A DNA stretch of 64,000 bases. Source: Edaphobacter sp. Its GTDB lineage: Bacteria > Acidobacteriota > Terriglobia > Terriglobales > Acidobacteriaceae. The notes beneath the pieces were generated by a model. That model saw nothing but the letters and a program-made list of their open reading frames with translations, had not been told where the DNA came from and made no database searches. The stretch covers positions 558,001-622,000 of the forward strand of contig NZ_JAPWKF010000007.1 in NCBI RefSeq assembly GCF_028283685.1, read 5' to 3'. This document shows positions 27,880 through 35,886 of the stretch, in pieces. How positions within the stretch are numbered: position 1 is the stretch's first letter; every line of letters begins with the position of its first letter. The translations under genes and the position numbers were made by a program.

Positions 27880-27908
27880 GACCGAACGACCTTTCGTCCT
27901 GTTGACGT

Positions 27909-27936
27909 ACAATAACTGAGTACGCTCAGTTATTGT
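27909..27936. promoter_or_regulatory. Perfect 12-bp inverted repeat, TetR operator candidate
   Basis: ACAATAACTGAG - tacg - CTCAGTTATTGT: both 12-bp arms match exactly around a 4-bp centre. It ends 30 bp upstream of the TetR start, just where an autoregulatory operator would lie. Confidence 0.7.
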
Positions 27937-28042
27937 GCTACTCCGTCAGATGCGAGTCAAGCGCTGCAAGGTTCAAATTTGACGACGGATCATTGAGCGC
28001 AGCAACGCTCACGAACTTACGTTTGGTGGGGAATGATTCAAG

Positions 28043-28154
28043 TCGTACTTATATACGTACGTATTCTGATGGGTGCGCACGAGGATCGTGACATGCAGAA
28101 TGTGGTCCAGATTCGGCAGTGGAAGAACAATTCGTATTTATATACATAATGTAT
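28043..28154. promoter_or_regulatory. Two similar AT-rich palindromic boxes upstream of the NDH-2 gene
   Basis: TCGTACTTATATACGTACGTAT (28043-28064) and TCGTATTTATATACATAATGTAT (28132-28154) share most positions in the same orientation, 89 bp apart. Each ends in a small palindrome (ATACGTACGTAT; ATACAT-a-ATGTAT). The 27937-28208 stretch holds no gene, so these are likely binding sites for a regulator of the downstream oxidoreductase. The regulator is unknown; the TetR at 30882 is one candidate. Confidence 0.45.
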
Positions 28155-28208
28155 CGCAGCCACTCATAATTTCATCTGATCTGAAGATCATTTACCCGAG
28201 GGAGCAAG

Positions 28209-29495
28209 ATGACGGCAGTGCGCACAATGCACCAGGCACAACCCAAACATGTAGTTATCATCGGCGCGGGGTTTGCCGGACTGGCATGCGCGAAGACTCT
28301 CGCCACCAACCGCAACCTTCGCATCACGGTCATTGACAAGAACAACTATCACCAGTTTCAGCCGCTGCTATATCAGGTAGCGACCGGCATTCTCTCCACG
28401 CATAATGCAGCTTTCAATCTGCGGGCGCTCCTGCAACGGCATGACAATATCCACGTGAAGATGTCCGAGATTGTGTCGGTCGATCTCCAGAGGCGTCGTG
28501 TTACTGGCCGCCTTGGAGACGTCTATGATGCGGATTATCTTGTCCTCGCCGCAGGCGCGGAGCCACATTTCTTCGGTGTTCCAGGCGCGGAGCAGTTTGC
28601 GTTTCCACTCTATTCGCTGGACGACGCTGAGAGTCTGCGTTCGGAGATGATCCGGCTTTTTGAGCGTACCGAGTTGCCTGGCTCGGATCGTGCACGCAAC
28701 CTCAACATAGTCATTGTTGGCTCGGGGGCGACTGGCGTGGAAACTGCAGGCGCGCTTGCCGATCTCATGCGGAAGACACCCCAGCACTTATTCAGTGAAG
28801 TTCAGCTTCGTTCCATCAGCTTGACGGTCATTGATCACGGGAGCAGTCCGCTCCGTCCGTTCCTTCCTCGTTCGCAAGCCTATGCGAAGAAGGTACTGGA
28901 ACAACGTGGTGTTCAATTTCATCTCGGCGAGAGCGTGCAGGAAGTGACTGCTTCGGAGGTTGTCCTTGCGAGCGGCCAGCGATTACCCGCACAGATCACT
29001 ATCTGGGCTGGAGGGAGCAAAGCTGCTCGTTTGTCCTCTGCGTTGAATATTCCGTTGGGTGCTGGCGGACGCATTGACGTGCAAGAAGACCTGTCACTTT
29101 CTGAGCATCCCGGCGTCTACGTCCTCGGAGACCTGGCTAATAGTGTTGGGCAGGACGGCAAGCCCCTGCCACAGCTTGGTTCCGTTGCCAAACAAGCTGG
29201 CGAGCACTGTGCACAGAACATTCTGGCTACGGTCGCGGGCCGCAAGCAGGAGCCATTCCACTATGTCGACAAAGGCATCATGGCGATGGTGGGACAAGGG
29301 GCGGCCATCACCGAGATTGGCAAGCAGCGCAGACCTCTCTATGGCATGCTGGCGTTCACTGCCTGGCAATTGGTTCATGTCGCACTCCTCCCGTCCTTTC
29401 GCATCGGCTTTCAGGCCTCCATCGAGTGGGCAATCGACTTCTGGGGCACTCTTCATCTCAATGCGATTGTCAGTCGCTCGTCGGATAGGGATTGA
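28209..29495 (+). CDS. Type II NADH dehydrogenase-like FAD/NAD(P) oxidoreductase
   Basis: NDH-2 enzymes pass electrons from NADH to quinone at the membrane without pumping. The FAD Rossmann motif is HVVIIGAGFAGLACAKTL, then YHQFQPLLYQVATGIL (an NDH-2 signature), a second Rossmann motif NIVIVGSGATGVETAGAL, and GVYVLGDLAN (FAD-binding C-terminal motif). The C-terminal LVHVALLPSFRIGFQASIEWAIDFW helix is the usual membrane-binding end. ATG 28209 has GGGAG close upstream. It is flanked by TetR genes and lies in the accessory region, so it is probably an extra, regulated copy. Confidence 0.88.
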   Translation: MTAVRTMHQAQPKHVVIIGAGFAGLACAKTLATNRNLRITVIDKNNYHQFQPLLYQVATGILSTHNAAFNLRALLQRHDNIHVKMSEIVSVDLQRRRVTGRLGDVYDADYLVLAAGAEPHFFGVPGAEQFAFPLYSLDDAESLRSEMIRLFERTELPGSDRARNLNIVIVGSGATGVETAGALADLMRKTPQHLFSEVQLRSISLTVIDHGSSPLRPFLPRSQAYAKKVLEQRGVQFHLGESVQEVTASEVVLASGQRLPAQITIWAGGSKAARLSSALNIPLGAGGRIDVQEDLSLSEHPGVYVLGDLANSVGQDGKPLPQLGSVAKQAGEHCAQNILATVAGRKQEPFHYVDKGIMAMVGQGAAITEIGKQRRPLYGMLAFTAWQLVHVALLPSFRIGFQASIEWAIDFWGTLHLNAIVSRSSDRD

Positions 29496-29618
29496 TGCCC
29501 ATTGGATGAAGTTGTGCCGAGCCGAGTCTCTGGTGCCCAACGGTTTGTTCCTGTTGCGGTTTGCGTCGCGGCTTTCATCGACTCATCGCGCAGAGACGTT
29601 TGCGATGGCTCGCGCAAA

Positions 29619-30407
29619 TCAAGGCTTGGGCTGACTTCTGATGAAGAACCGGCAGAACTCGGCGAGTTCATATCCAATCGCTTTGCCCCCAAGGGAGAGA
29701 CCATAACCAGACAGGGTCGTCTCTCGGCCGCGGCTTCGTACGGGATAGTAGAGCTGTGTCAGGGCCGAAGCGCCGCCGTATCCCACTAATGTGGATACAT
29801 TCAACGTCGATCGTCCGCCATCCGTCCTTGTGATCAGCACCCGTGTAGCAGCGTATGAGATTCGCTTCATCAGGGAGTGTCCGGGACCAAGAACGTAGTA
29901 CCGCGGATCTTCGTGCAGCACAGGTGCGAGGATGCCATCCGAGAAGATCAATTGGCTGGCTTGCCGGGCGCCTGCAGCTCCGACGCGTTGCGCAAATCCT
30001 TCCTTGTCCTTGCCGAATAGCGGATCCGCATTGAATCCCTGAGAGAGTCCGCCAGCTAAAACCGTGCCAATGGGATAGGCGTAGGAAAAGATCTCCCTTG
30101 TGGCGTAGATCACCTTGTCCTTCCCCTTCAATCCAGAAGCCTGGTATTCCGGTTCGATAACGGGAGCATAGTGCCGCGTGAGGTGGAGACGGATCGGGGT
30201 TGCCTGCTCAGGATTCCCTTCCTCTTCTCGAGAGGACACTGGTACCGGAGCATCCGGTAAAACCATCGCGGCAGTTTGCTCGCTAGAAGAAGACACACCC
30301 GATGGGAGAGTAGCACTGATCCCTTGAGCTGAAGCTGCGAGACCGAGGGCAAATGTTGGTAACGCGGCAAGAACGATCAAAAGAACTTTGATCTGGGATG
30401 TGGACAT
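29619..30407 (-). CDS. Exported protein of unknown function
   Basis: I do not recognise a named family. ATG 30407 has AGGAG 4 nt upstream and gives a clear signal peptide (TSQIKVLLIVLAALPTFALGLAASAQ). The mature part begins with a low-complexity stretch (VLPDAPVPVSS), then a conserved-looking domain: YATREIFSYAYPIGTVLAGG, FGKDKEGFAQRVGAAGARQASQLIFSDGILAPVLHEDPRYYVLG and a C-terminal glycine-rich region. Exported proteins with an HEDPRYY-like motif and the start VLPDAP are frequent in Acidobacteria in my memory, annotated as hypothetical. It probably sits in the periplasm or outer membrane. Confidence 0.7.
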   Translation of the reverse strand: MSTSQIKVLLIVLAALPTFALGLAASAQGISATLPSGVSSSSEQTAAMVLPDAPVPVSSREEEGNPEQATPIRLHLTRHYAPVIEPEYQASGLKGKDKVIYATREIFSYAYPIGTVLAGGLSQGFNADPLFGKDKEGFAQRVGAAGARQASQLIFSDGILAPVLHEDPRYYVLGPGHSLMKRISYAATRVLITRTDGGRSTLNVSTLVGYGGASALTQLYYPVRSRGRETTLSGYGLSLGGKAIGYELAEFCRFFIRSQPKP

Positions 30408-30605
30408 TTTTCTCCTGAGGGATTGATGTTTGTGGTTCGGCATGGCAACAGTCCATCGCCCAACTCGTTGCATTGCCCCGGAATGGTGACATTCGCGCAA
30501 AGAATGTTGGTTCGCGCAACAGTACTGGTTGTTAGACCCTTCCGACCGGTTTGACTTGAACACGAATGCCTGATTTTTTTGAATCCGCTATAAATACGAT
30601 CTGAA

Positions 30606-30628
30606 TTTATATGCTTAACGCATATAAA
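30606..30628. promoter_or_regulatory. Perfect 9-bp inverted repeat, operator candidate
   Basis: TTTATATGC - ttaac - GCATATAAA lies in the 474-bp gap between the exported protein (minus) and a TetR gene (plus). Its TTTATAT half resembles the boxes before the NDH-2 gene. Autoregulation by the TetR at 30882 is the simplest reading, but 250 bp separate it from that start. Confidence 0.45.
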
Positions 30629-30658
30629 AGATGCCGCTGAGGATCGTTACGATTCACA

Positions 30659-30853
30659 ATGCGTGAGCAGGTTAGGAAGCTCCTAGGTCATCCTTGGCTG
30701 ATCGTCGCGACTGTTTCCCTTGCCACCTTCATACAGGGCTGGATATGGTTCTGGCCGTCTTTCCTTCTGAGCAAAAACAAGCCAGGAAGAGAAGCTTCAG
30801 CGGAGAGCAATCCATTAAAACGGTGGATGAACCGGCGACCAGCTAGAATGTGA
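30659..30853 (+). CDS. Possible small single-pass membrane protein (64 aa)
   Basis: The frame MREQVRKLLGHPWLIVATVSLATFIQGWIWFWP... has one strong hydrophobic segment between basic ends. It lies between the palindrome at 30606 and the TetR gene on the same strand. No ribosome site is evident and I know no homologue, so it may be chance. If translated, it would be co-transcribed with the regulator. Confidence 0.25.
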   Translation: MREQVRKLLGHPWLIVATVSLATFIQGWIWFWPSFLLSKNKPGREASAESNPLKRWMNRRPARM

Positions 30854-30881
30854 CCTGCATTCGAATTCAAAGAGCATCCAA

Positions 30882-31520
30882 ATGTCACCTTCAGCCAAGA
30901 TCCTATCTCCTCGCAAGCGGCTCACCCGGGAAGAGAGCAAGGCCCTGACGCGCCGTCGGCTCATCGACGTTGGACGGAAGCATATTCTTCGTGATGGGCT
31001 CGGCAATGCTGTGGCCGAACGCATCGCGGAGGAGGCGGGATATTCTCGCGGTGCGTTTTATGGAAACTTCGAGGACAAAGAAGACCTCTTCCTCGCCATC
31101 CTGTTGCAGGATCAAGAGCAACAATACAGCCTCTTTCGGGCGATCTTCGACAGAAATTCCAATCCAAAGGTCTTAGTGAAGGAGATGCGCGACGCCTTTG
31201 CAACACGTGTCACGAACGGGGAATGGGTATTTTTGCAAGCGGAGTTTGAAGCCGGAGCCCTACGCAGCGAAAAGATGAAGGCTCTTTACGCTGAGATGCA
31301 CCGCCATATGCTTCGAGAGGGTTTGGAGATCGCTCGACGCCTGGCAAAGGCTCCCAAAGTGCGGATGCTTCTGAAACCCGCGGACCTGATGATCACCATG
31401 ATCTCCCTTTCCCAGGGATTGGCGGTCAATCAGAGGCTTCTGGGCAATGATCTATCCGAATCGAACACACGGAAACTGATTCGCGAGATCTTCGATCAGT
31501 TTATCTCGGTCGATGACTAG
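30882..31520 (+). CDS. TetR-family regulator
   Basis: The N-terminal helix-turn-helix is LTRRRLIDVGRKHILRDGLGNAVAERIAEEAGYSRGAFYGNFEDKEDLFLAIL, followed by a helical ligand domain (GEWVFLQAEFEAGALRSEKMKALYAEMH). 212 residues is normal. AAAGAG stands before ATG 30882. The gene stands alone on the plus strand, with the exported protein divergent and NDH-2 further left; either may be a target. Confidence 0.88.
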   Translation: MSPSAKILSPRKRLTREESKALTRRRLIDVGRKHILRDGLGNAVAERIAEEAGYSRGAFYGNFEDKEDLFLAILLQDQEQQYSLFRAIFDRNSNPKVLVKEMRDAFATRVTNGEWVFLQAEFEAGALRSEKMKALYAEMHRHMLREGLEIARRLAKAPKVRMLLKPADLMITMISLSQGLAVNQRLLGNDLSESNTRKLIREIFDQFISVDD

Positions 31521-31554
31521 CACGTACTCGCGTAAGGTATGCCATTGGTTGGTA

Positions 31555-31653
31555 TTGAAGGGCCTGGCTTTTCTATATCAAGGTCAGAGTTAGCCTTCGG
31601 CCGGTTGAAGGGCCTGGATTTTCGATACCAGTTAGAGAGTTAGTTCTCGGCCC
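31555..31653. repeat. Two tandem imperfect copies of a 50-bp unit
   Basis: The unit TTGAAGGGCCTGG... starts at about 31555 and again at 31605, offset by 50 bp, with most positions shared (TTGAAGGGCCTGG, TTTTC-ATA, AGTTAG, TCGGCC). It sits at the 3' edge of a transposase relic, so it may be a duplicated IS end. Confidence 0.55.
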
Positions 31654-31745
31654 GTTTTTATTTCAACCGGGTCGCGCTTAAGCGCGAACTGACTGGCGAA
31701 CTCTGCAGGTGACCTGTAGCCACGGCCCTGTGAGGAGAACTCACA
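31632..31745 (-). pseudogene. IS3-type transposase C-terminal scrap
   Basis: The minus strand reads GYRSPAEFASQFALKRDPVEIKTGRELTL before a stop. YRSPAEFA is the hallmark end of IS3-family OrfB transposases. Nothing of the DDE core remains. It marks past insertion sequence activity beside the TetR gene. Confidence 0.5.
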
Positions 31746-31806
31746 ATTAATTTCGCTTGCGACGCTTATCGATTCCAACGTCAACATCCCCTTGAGCAAT
31801 ACGAAA

Positions 31807-31850
31807 CTACATCTGGAAATTGTGTTACCTAATGCTTATTACAGATGTAG
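31807..31850. promoter_or_regulatory. CTACAGATGTG-type motif pair upstream of TetR
   Basis: CTACATCTG (31807-31815) and TTACAGATGTAG (31839-31850) face each other 60-103 bp before the TetR start. The same core (CTACA-GA-TGTrG, near palindromic) occurs before both divergent SDR genes around 35.5-35.9 kb. Likely an autoregulatory site; inferred from recurrence. Confidence 0.5.
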
Positions 31851-31909
31851 TCGATTCTGCATCAGATTCAGGCTTTCTGGATCTAATATCAGGAGTGGTG
31901 AGAGGTAGC

Positions 31910-32512
31910 ATGAGAACCGGTAAAGGAAAAACGGGACGACCAATCGGGTTCGATCGAGACGTTGCCCTTGAGGCAGCAATGCTGCTTTTCTGGAAGCGCG
32001 GCTTTGAAGGAACTTCCATGGCCGATTTGACGCAGGCGATGAATCTCAGCCCCTCAAGCATCTATGCCGCCTTTGGCGATAAACAGTCGTTGTTTTCCCA
32101 TGTGGTCAAGCGATACATCGAGACTCGTGCGCAGTATGCCGCCGAGGCTTTGGCAGAACCTACGTTCTCGAAAGTGGTCCGGGCACTCTTCGACAACACC
32201 GTCACTTTCTTGACAGGAACCGGCCATCCCCCGACCTGCATGACGCTTGCTGGAGCGGTCGGGTGTAGCACCGAGGGGGCGGAGGCTAGGGATCTTATGA
32301 CCGAGATCCGTAACCAGAACGATGCGGCGATGAAAGAGCGTTTTTTGGCAGCCAGAAGAGCAGGTGAAATGCCTAAAAACATCAATGTTGACGACTTCAC
32401 GCGTTTCATCTCGGCCACCCTGGCAGGTCTCTCGATCCAAGCTGCGAATGGAGCGACGAAGACAGAACTCAAGAGAACCTCGCAGACCGCGCTGAAGATG
32501 CTCGGCTTCTAA
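31910..32512 (+). CDS. TetR-family regulator
   Basis: The pattern GRPIGFDRDVALEAAMLLFWKRGFEGTSMADLTQAMNLSPSSIYAAFGDKQSLFSHVVKRY is the N-terminal domain of the subgroup often linked to SDR and other oxidoreductase genes. The rest is a helical domain with CMTLAGAVGCSTEGAEARDLM. ATG 31910 has AGAGG 5 nt upstream; the frame is open to 31820 but that part overlaps the motif pair. About 200 residues. A shared motif suggests it controls the SDR transcription units to its right. Confidence 0.88.
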   Translation: MRTGKGKTGRPIGFDRDVALEAAMLLFWKRGFEGTSMADLTQAMNLSPSSIYAAFGDKQSLFSHVVKRYIETRAQYAAEALAEPTFSKVVRALFDNTVTFLTGTGHPPTCMTLAGAVGCSTEGAEARDLMTEIRNQNDAAMKERFLAARRAGEMPKNINVDDFTRFISATLAGLSIQAANGATKTELKRTSQTALKMLGF

Positions 32513-32672
32513 GCAAGCAGAGGGCTGTTGAGTCTGCGGTTATCTCCCTCACCCGTTCATCTGTTTGTCCTTGGCCTGACACTCTCGGTAGCCCTAACCT
32601 CACGAATCAACTTTCCCGTCGTCAGGCCAGGGCCGACCAAGTTTGCGCGCATGGCAAGATCATCTGCAAGGG

Positions 32673-33170
32673 TCAGTTCTTCTCGGAATGCCCTTCTGCT
32701 TTTCGCTTGATCCCTTCCACCCAGTCCTGGTGATAGCGAAACAGAGCCCCTGGATGTTTCTTGCCGATCAGTTCAAGAAAGAAGTCCCCCTGCTGCGTCT
32801 CTTCGGAGAGGACGTGACAGCCATTCTCGGTCGGGGTGATCACCCAGCCATGGTAGGCAGTCGAACCGGAGTCGTCTCCGTCGACTGTGGTGACCCACGC
32901 AAGTCTGCGGCCAGGTACAAACTCTGTAACGATCGGAGTCATCGGAAAACCGACCGTCACGCGATGAAATCTCGTGCCGAGCGCCAGTTCCGATTCGCCG
33001 CTCAAGATTTCCACTTGGTCCTCGGGTGGAAAGTGTTCTGCCCAATTCTTAGCGTCGACAAGCATCTTCCAAACCAACTCGGCTGGAGCATTCACGTTGA
33101 TGTCGTTCAGCGCATAAATGGGTGAAATCTTCGGATCGTATTGTTCAGGCCAAATCACATGGTCGTACAT
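32673..33170 (-). CDS. SRPBCC-fold (START/Bet v1-like) protein
   Basis: 165 residues with the SRPBCC pattern: YALNDINVNAPAELVWKMLVDAKNWAEHFPPEDQVEIL, then GTRFHRVTVGFPMTPIVTEFVPGRRLAWVTTVDG and a C-terminal helix (LFRYHQDWVEGIKRKAEGH). The fold forms a hydrophobic pocket used in lipid, polyketide or xenobiotic handling. It is the last gene of a leftward operon, 3 bp after the preceding gene, with a good GGGAG site. The substrate is unknown. Confidence 0.8.
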   Translation of the reverse strand: MYDHVIWPEQYDPKISPIYALNDINVNAPAELVWKMLVDAKNWAEHFPPEDQVEILSGESELALGTRFHRVTVGFPMTPIVTEFVPGRRLAWVTTVDGDDSGSTAYHGWVITPTENGCHVLSEETQQGDFFLELIGKKHPGALFRYHQDWVEGIKRKAEGHSEKN

Positions 33171-33173
33171 GAC

Positions 33174-33776
33174 TTACTCTCCCTTCCTGAAGAGGTCTTG
33201 AAAGATGAGTGGGGCCCAGCTATTTCCATGGGCCTGAACCAGACGGCCTCCTTCTTCCAGCTTCCCGAGGAAAACGCCGGCGTAGCCGAGTTGTTCTACA
33301 ATCGACGCCACCTTACGGGCCGCACCTTCCGAGTTGCTTGACAAGAACAGAACACGCCGATCGCCATCGATCTCAGGATCTTGAGCGAGCGTTGCGGCCG
33401 GCAGATGATTGAAGGCTTTCACCAGGTCTGCCCCTGCCAACGCCTCGGCAATCGCGGTCGAGGACGCACGATTTCCCAGCTTCTCCGGAGGAACACCGTA
33501 GGCGTTGGTAGCGTCAATCACGAGCTTCCCCTCCCAGGTCGGAATTGACTTTGCGATCTCAGGGTAGGTCGCGAAAGGAATTGCGAGCAGGATGACTTCG
33601 GCTTCAAGAGCATCATTTAGAGATTTGGGGATGACCGTTGGACCGATAGCGTTTGCGATCGGGGCCAGCGCCTCCACGGATTTGCGGCTTGCAATCGACA
33701 CTTCCAGCCCTTTGCGGGCAAAAGCCTTGGCTAGTGCCTTTCCGACTGCACCCGCTCCGAGGATCGAATAACTCAT
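33174..33776 (-). CDS. NADPH-dependent F420-reductase-like NAD(P)-binding protein
   Basis: A 200-residue Rossmann protein: SYSILGAGAVGKALAKAFARKGLEVSIASRK, then EVILLAIPFATYPEIAKSIPTWEGKLVIDATNAYGVPPE, and GADLVKAFNHLPAATLAQDP with RRVLFLSSNSEGAARKVASIVEQLGYAGVFLG. These blocks match the F420:NADP oxidoreductase-like family, in which many members do not use F420. GGAG precedes the ATG. Middle of the SDR - SnoaL - reductase - SRPBCC operon. Confidence 0.8.
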   Translation of the reverse strand: MSYSILGAGAVGKALAKAFARKGLEVSIASRKSVEALAPIANAIGPTVIPKSLNDALEAEVILLAIPFATYPEIAKSIPTWEGKLVIDATNAYGVPPEKLGNRASSTAIAEALAGADLVKAFNHLPAATLAQDPEIDGDRRVLFLSSNSEGAARKVASIVEQLGYAGVFLGKLEEGGRLVQAHGNSWAPLIFQDLFRKGE

Positions 33777-33906
33777 TGCAATTCTCCATACTGCGGTTGG
33801 TGTTGCTGTTGATAGGGTCTGGCTCGCGCTTCGGCTGGCAACGGCACCAGGTCCCTCACTAGTAGAGGACGAGCCAGAATTGGAACCAAACTAAAGGAGA
33901 CATAAT

Positions 33907-34665
33907 TTAAAAGGGACCGTTGCTGTTCCTCCACGCCGGAGGTGGAGGAATTTGTTGAGGGAATCCCCAACGCTCGGCAATCTTGGCATCTTCCACTCTG
34001 TACAGGTCGATGTATGCACACGGCTCTTCGTTGACGGTTCCGGCGGCAACGATGAAGACGAAGTCGCCTTGACCTAGAACCAACTTGATCTCGTCAATCG
34101 TCCTATTCCGCACAAGTCTTTCTAGGTCGTTCATGAAGGCTCCAACACCATCTCGGACGCCAGGTTCGTGTCGGATGCATGCGTCGCCGTGGAAGTATTT
34201 CGGTATGTCATCGTGGCGGCCCGAGACATGTACCGTTTCGTAGTAGTCCTTTACAAATGTCTTGTTCTTCTCGGTATTCTCGAAGCCACTAGCCACAACC
34301 GGTCCGTCAGTCTGCGTATGGCCGCTCATGTTCGGAGCCGCTCCCGGAGCGGAGAAGGACCAATGTTCTACGATCAACCCATCCTCGAATCTAAAAACAT
34401 CGAAGAAGACACTCTGACCCTTGATCGCTCCCTCAGAATGAGCAACGACGTATGCGCCGTCTTGAAATGCGCGGACACTTTGAATGCGATGATCGCCTGA
34501 TGCTGCCTGACGCACATACTCGCGGAAGCCCTCGACGCCGTCTGCGAGGGCTGGAGCATGTTCCACGAACCGTGCTTCATTCATGTATTTGGTCGCGAGA
34601 TCTGGATCGGAGGAAGTGACGCCCTCGAAGACCGAAAAAACTTTTTCAATTGCGCTCATCGCCAT
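33907..34665 (-). CDS. Double SnoaL/NTF2-like domain protein
   Basis: Two NTF2-like halves lie in tandem. The first (residues about 1-110) has FVEHAPALADGVEGFREYVRQ and VFFDVFRFEDGLIVEHWSFS. The second (about 130-250) has YFHGDACIRHEPGVRDGVGAFMNDLERL and AYIDLYRVEDAKIAERWGFPQQIP. Single-domain relatives isomerise or hydrate small hydrophobic compounds, or only bind them. AAGGAG precedes ATG 34665. It follows the SDR gene by 19 bp in the same operon. Fusion of two copies is less common than stand-alone SnoaL-like proteins. Confidence 0.8.
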   Translation of the reverse strand: MAMSAIEKVFSVFEGVTSSDPDLATKYMNEARFVEHAPALADGVEGFREYVRQAASGDHRIQSVRAFQDGAYVVAHSEGAIKGQSVFFDVFRFEDGLIVEHWSFSAPGAAPNMSGHTQTDGPVVASGFENTEKNKTFVKDYYETVHVSGRHDDIPKYFHGDACIRHEPGVRDGVGAFMNDLERLVRNRTIDEIKLVLGQGDFVFIVAAGTVNEEPCAYIDLYRVEDAKIAERWGFPQQIPPPPAWRNSNGPF

Positions 34666-34683
34666 TTCGTTCTCCTTGATGCA

Positions 34684-35460
34684 TCAACCAAGAATGTGCA
34701 GGAAGTTTGGCTGGCCATTCGAGGCCTGCAAACCGCCGTCAACCGGAAGAATCGCTCCGTTCACGAATCGGGCCTCGTCACTAGCCAGGAACGCAATTAC
34801 TGCTGCGACGTCTTCCGGAGCCGCGGCTCTGCCGATCGGCATTCGAACCCTGAAGGCCTCCTGAATTGCTTCATTAGCCTCAAGTGCGCCTGTTGCTTCG
34901 GTGGAAGTGAGGCTCGGGGCAACCGCATTGACACGAACGCCACGAGAGCCATATTCCAGCGCCAGAGCGCGGGTGAAGTTCGTTACGGCACCCTTGGCGG
35001 CGTTGTATGAACTCATTCCCCAGTCAGCACCCAATCCGGAGGCAGACGAAAGGTTGATGATCGTCCCACCTGTCTTCAGCAGGTGAGGCAGGGCCTCTCG
35101 ACAGCCGAAGTAGACACCATCGAGGTCTGTCGCCATCACCTTACGCCAGGTTTCGGTGGTCGTTTGCTCGAAAGGGCCAAAGATGGCAAAGCCTGCATTG
35201 TTGATCAGAACATCCAGCCGTCCAAACTTCTCGATCGTGTCTCCAACCAAGGTCGCAACATAGGCTTCGTTTGAAATATCTCCGGGGTGAACAAGAGCGT
35301 TCGCGGGATTGACTCCCGCCAACGTTTCGCGCAATTTGTGTTCGCGCCGACCGTTCAAGACCACCGAAGCGCCGTCTCGCAAGAAGACTCTGGCGGTTGC
35401 AGCCCCTATCCCAGAACCGGCACCCGTGACAATCACTACCTTGCCGTCAAATCGACCCAT
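34684..35460 (-). CDS. Short-chain dehydrogenase/reductase (first gene of the operon)
   Basis: A classical SDR of 258 residues: cofactor motif TGAGSGIG, structural motif LINNAG, catalytic Ser in INLSSASG, Tyr/Lys in YNAAK, and C-terminal DEARFVNGAILPVDGGLQ. Arg/Arg after beta-2 (NGRRE) suggests NADP preference. AGGAGG lies a few bases before the ATG. It heads the leftward operon SDR - SnoaL - reductase - SRPBCC. A CTACAGATGTG motif sits 62-75 bp upstream. Confidence 0.88.
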   Translation of the reverse strand: MGRFDGKVVIVTGAGSGIGAATARVFLRDGASVVLNGRREHKLRETLAGVNPANALVHPGDISNEAYVATLVGDTIEKFGRLDVLINNAGFAIFGPFEQTTTETWRKVMATDLDGVYFGCREALPHLLKTGGTIINLSSASGLGADWGMSSYNAAKGAVTNFTRALALEYGSRGVRVNAVAPSLTSTEATGALEANEAIQEAFRVRMPIGRAAAPEDVAAVIAFLASDEARFVNGAILPVDGGLQASNGQPNFLHILG

Positions 35461-35521
35461 CGTTCCCTCCTAAAAAAACTAATAAGCGATTCCGAGTGCC
35501 TCGTTGACACATATGGAATCA

Positions 35522-35853
35522 TCACTACAGATGTGCTAGGCTCTGCATTGGATGCACATTTATTTAGTGGTCATTCCAGATGTCAGGAGTAAAGCAAAGG
35601 ACGAGGCGCGCCGCGTCTAACGACTAGAAACTACGAGCGCTTCGCGCATATGGGTGCCTAAACCTAGGCGATGTTTGCCTAATCGACTGTTCGTCCAGCC
35701 GCCCATGAGGGCGTTCCAGAGAACCGAAATCAAAGCGCCGACCATAGTAAGAGAAGCAAAGGCTGGGTCTGAGTGCTGAGACTTAGGCAACGAAGTCTTC
35801 GGAATTAAGTAGAAATCTTGAATCGGATGAGTTGCCGCACACATCTGTAGTGA
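35522..35853. promoter_or_regulatory. Two facing copies of a 14-bp motif between divergent SDR genes
   Basis: TCACTACAGATGTG at 35522-35535 and its exact reverse complement CACATCTGTAGTGA at 35840-35853 each lie about 35-75 bp before the SDR gene they face (34684 minus, 35887 plus). The outside flanks also match partly (ACATATGGAATCA / ATATGTGTATCAG). Related copies precede the TetR at 31910. The 300 bp between them holds no recognisable gene. Confidence 0.6.
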
Positions 35854-35886
35854 CTGATACACATATAGCGAAAACGAGGGGATCTT

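Noticed and set aside
32513..32672. Short minus frame MRANLVGPGLTTGKLIREV after the SRPBCC gene
   Set aside because: Only 30 codons and no certain family; it may be a relic but cannot be supported.
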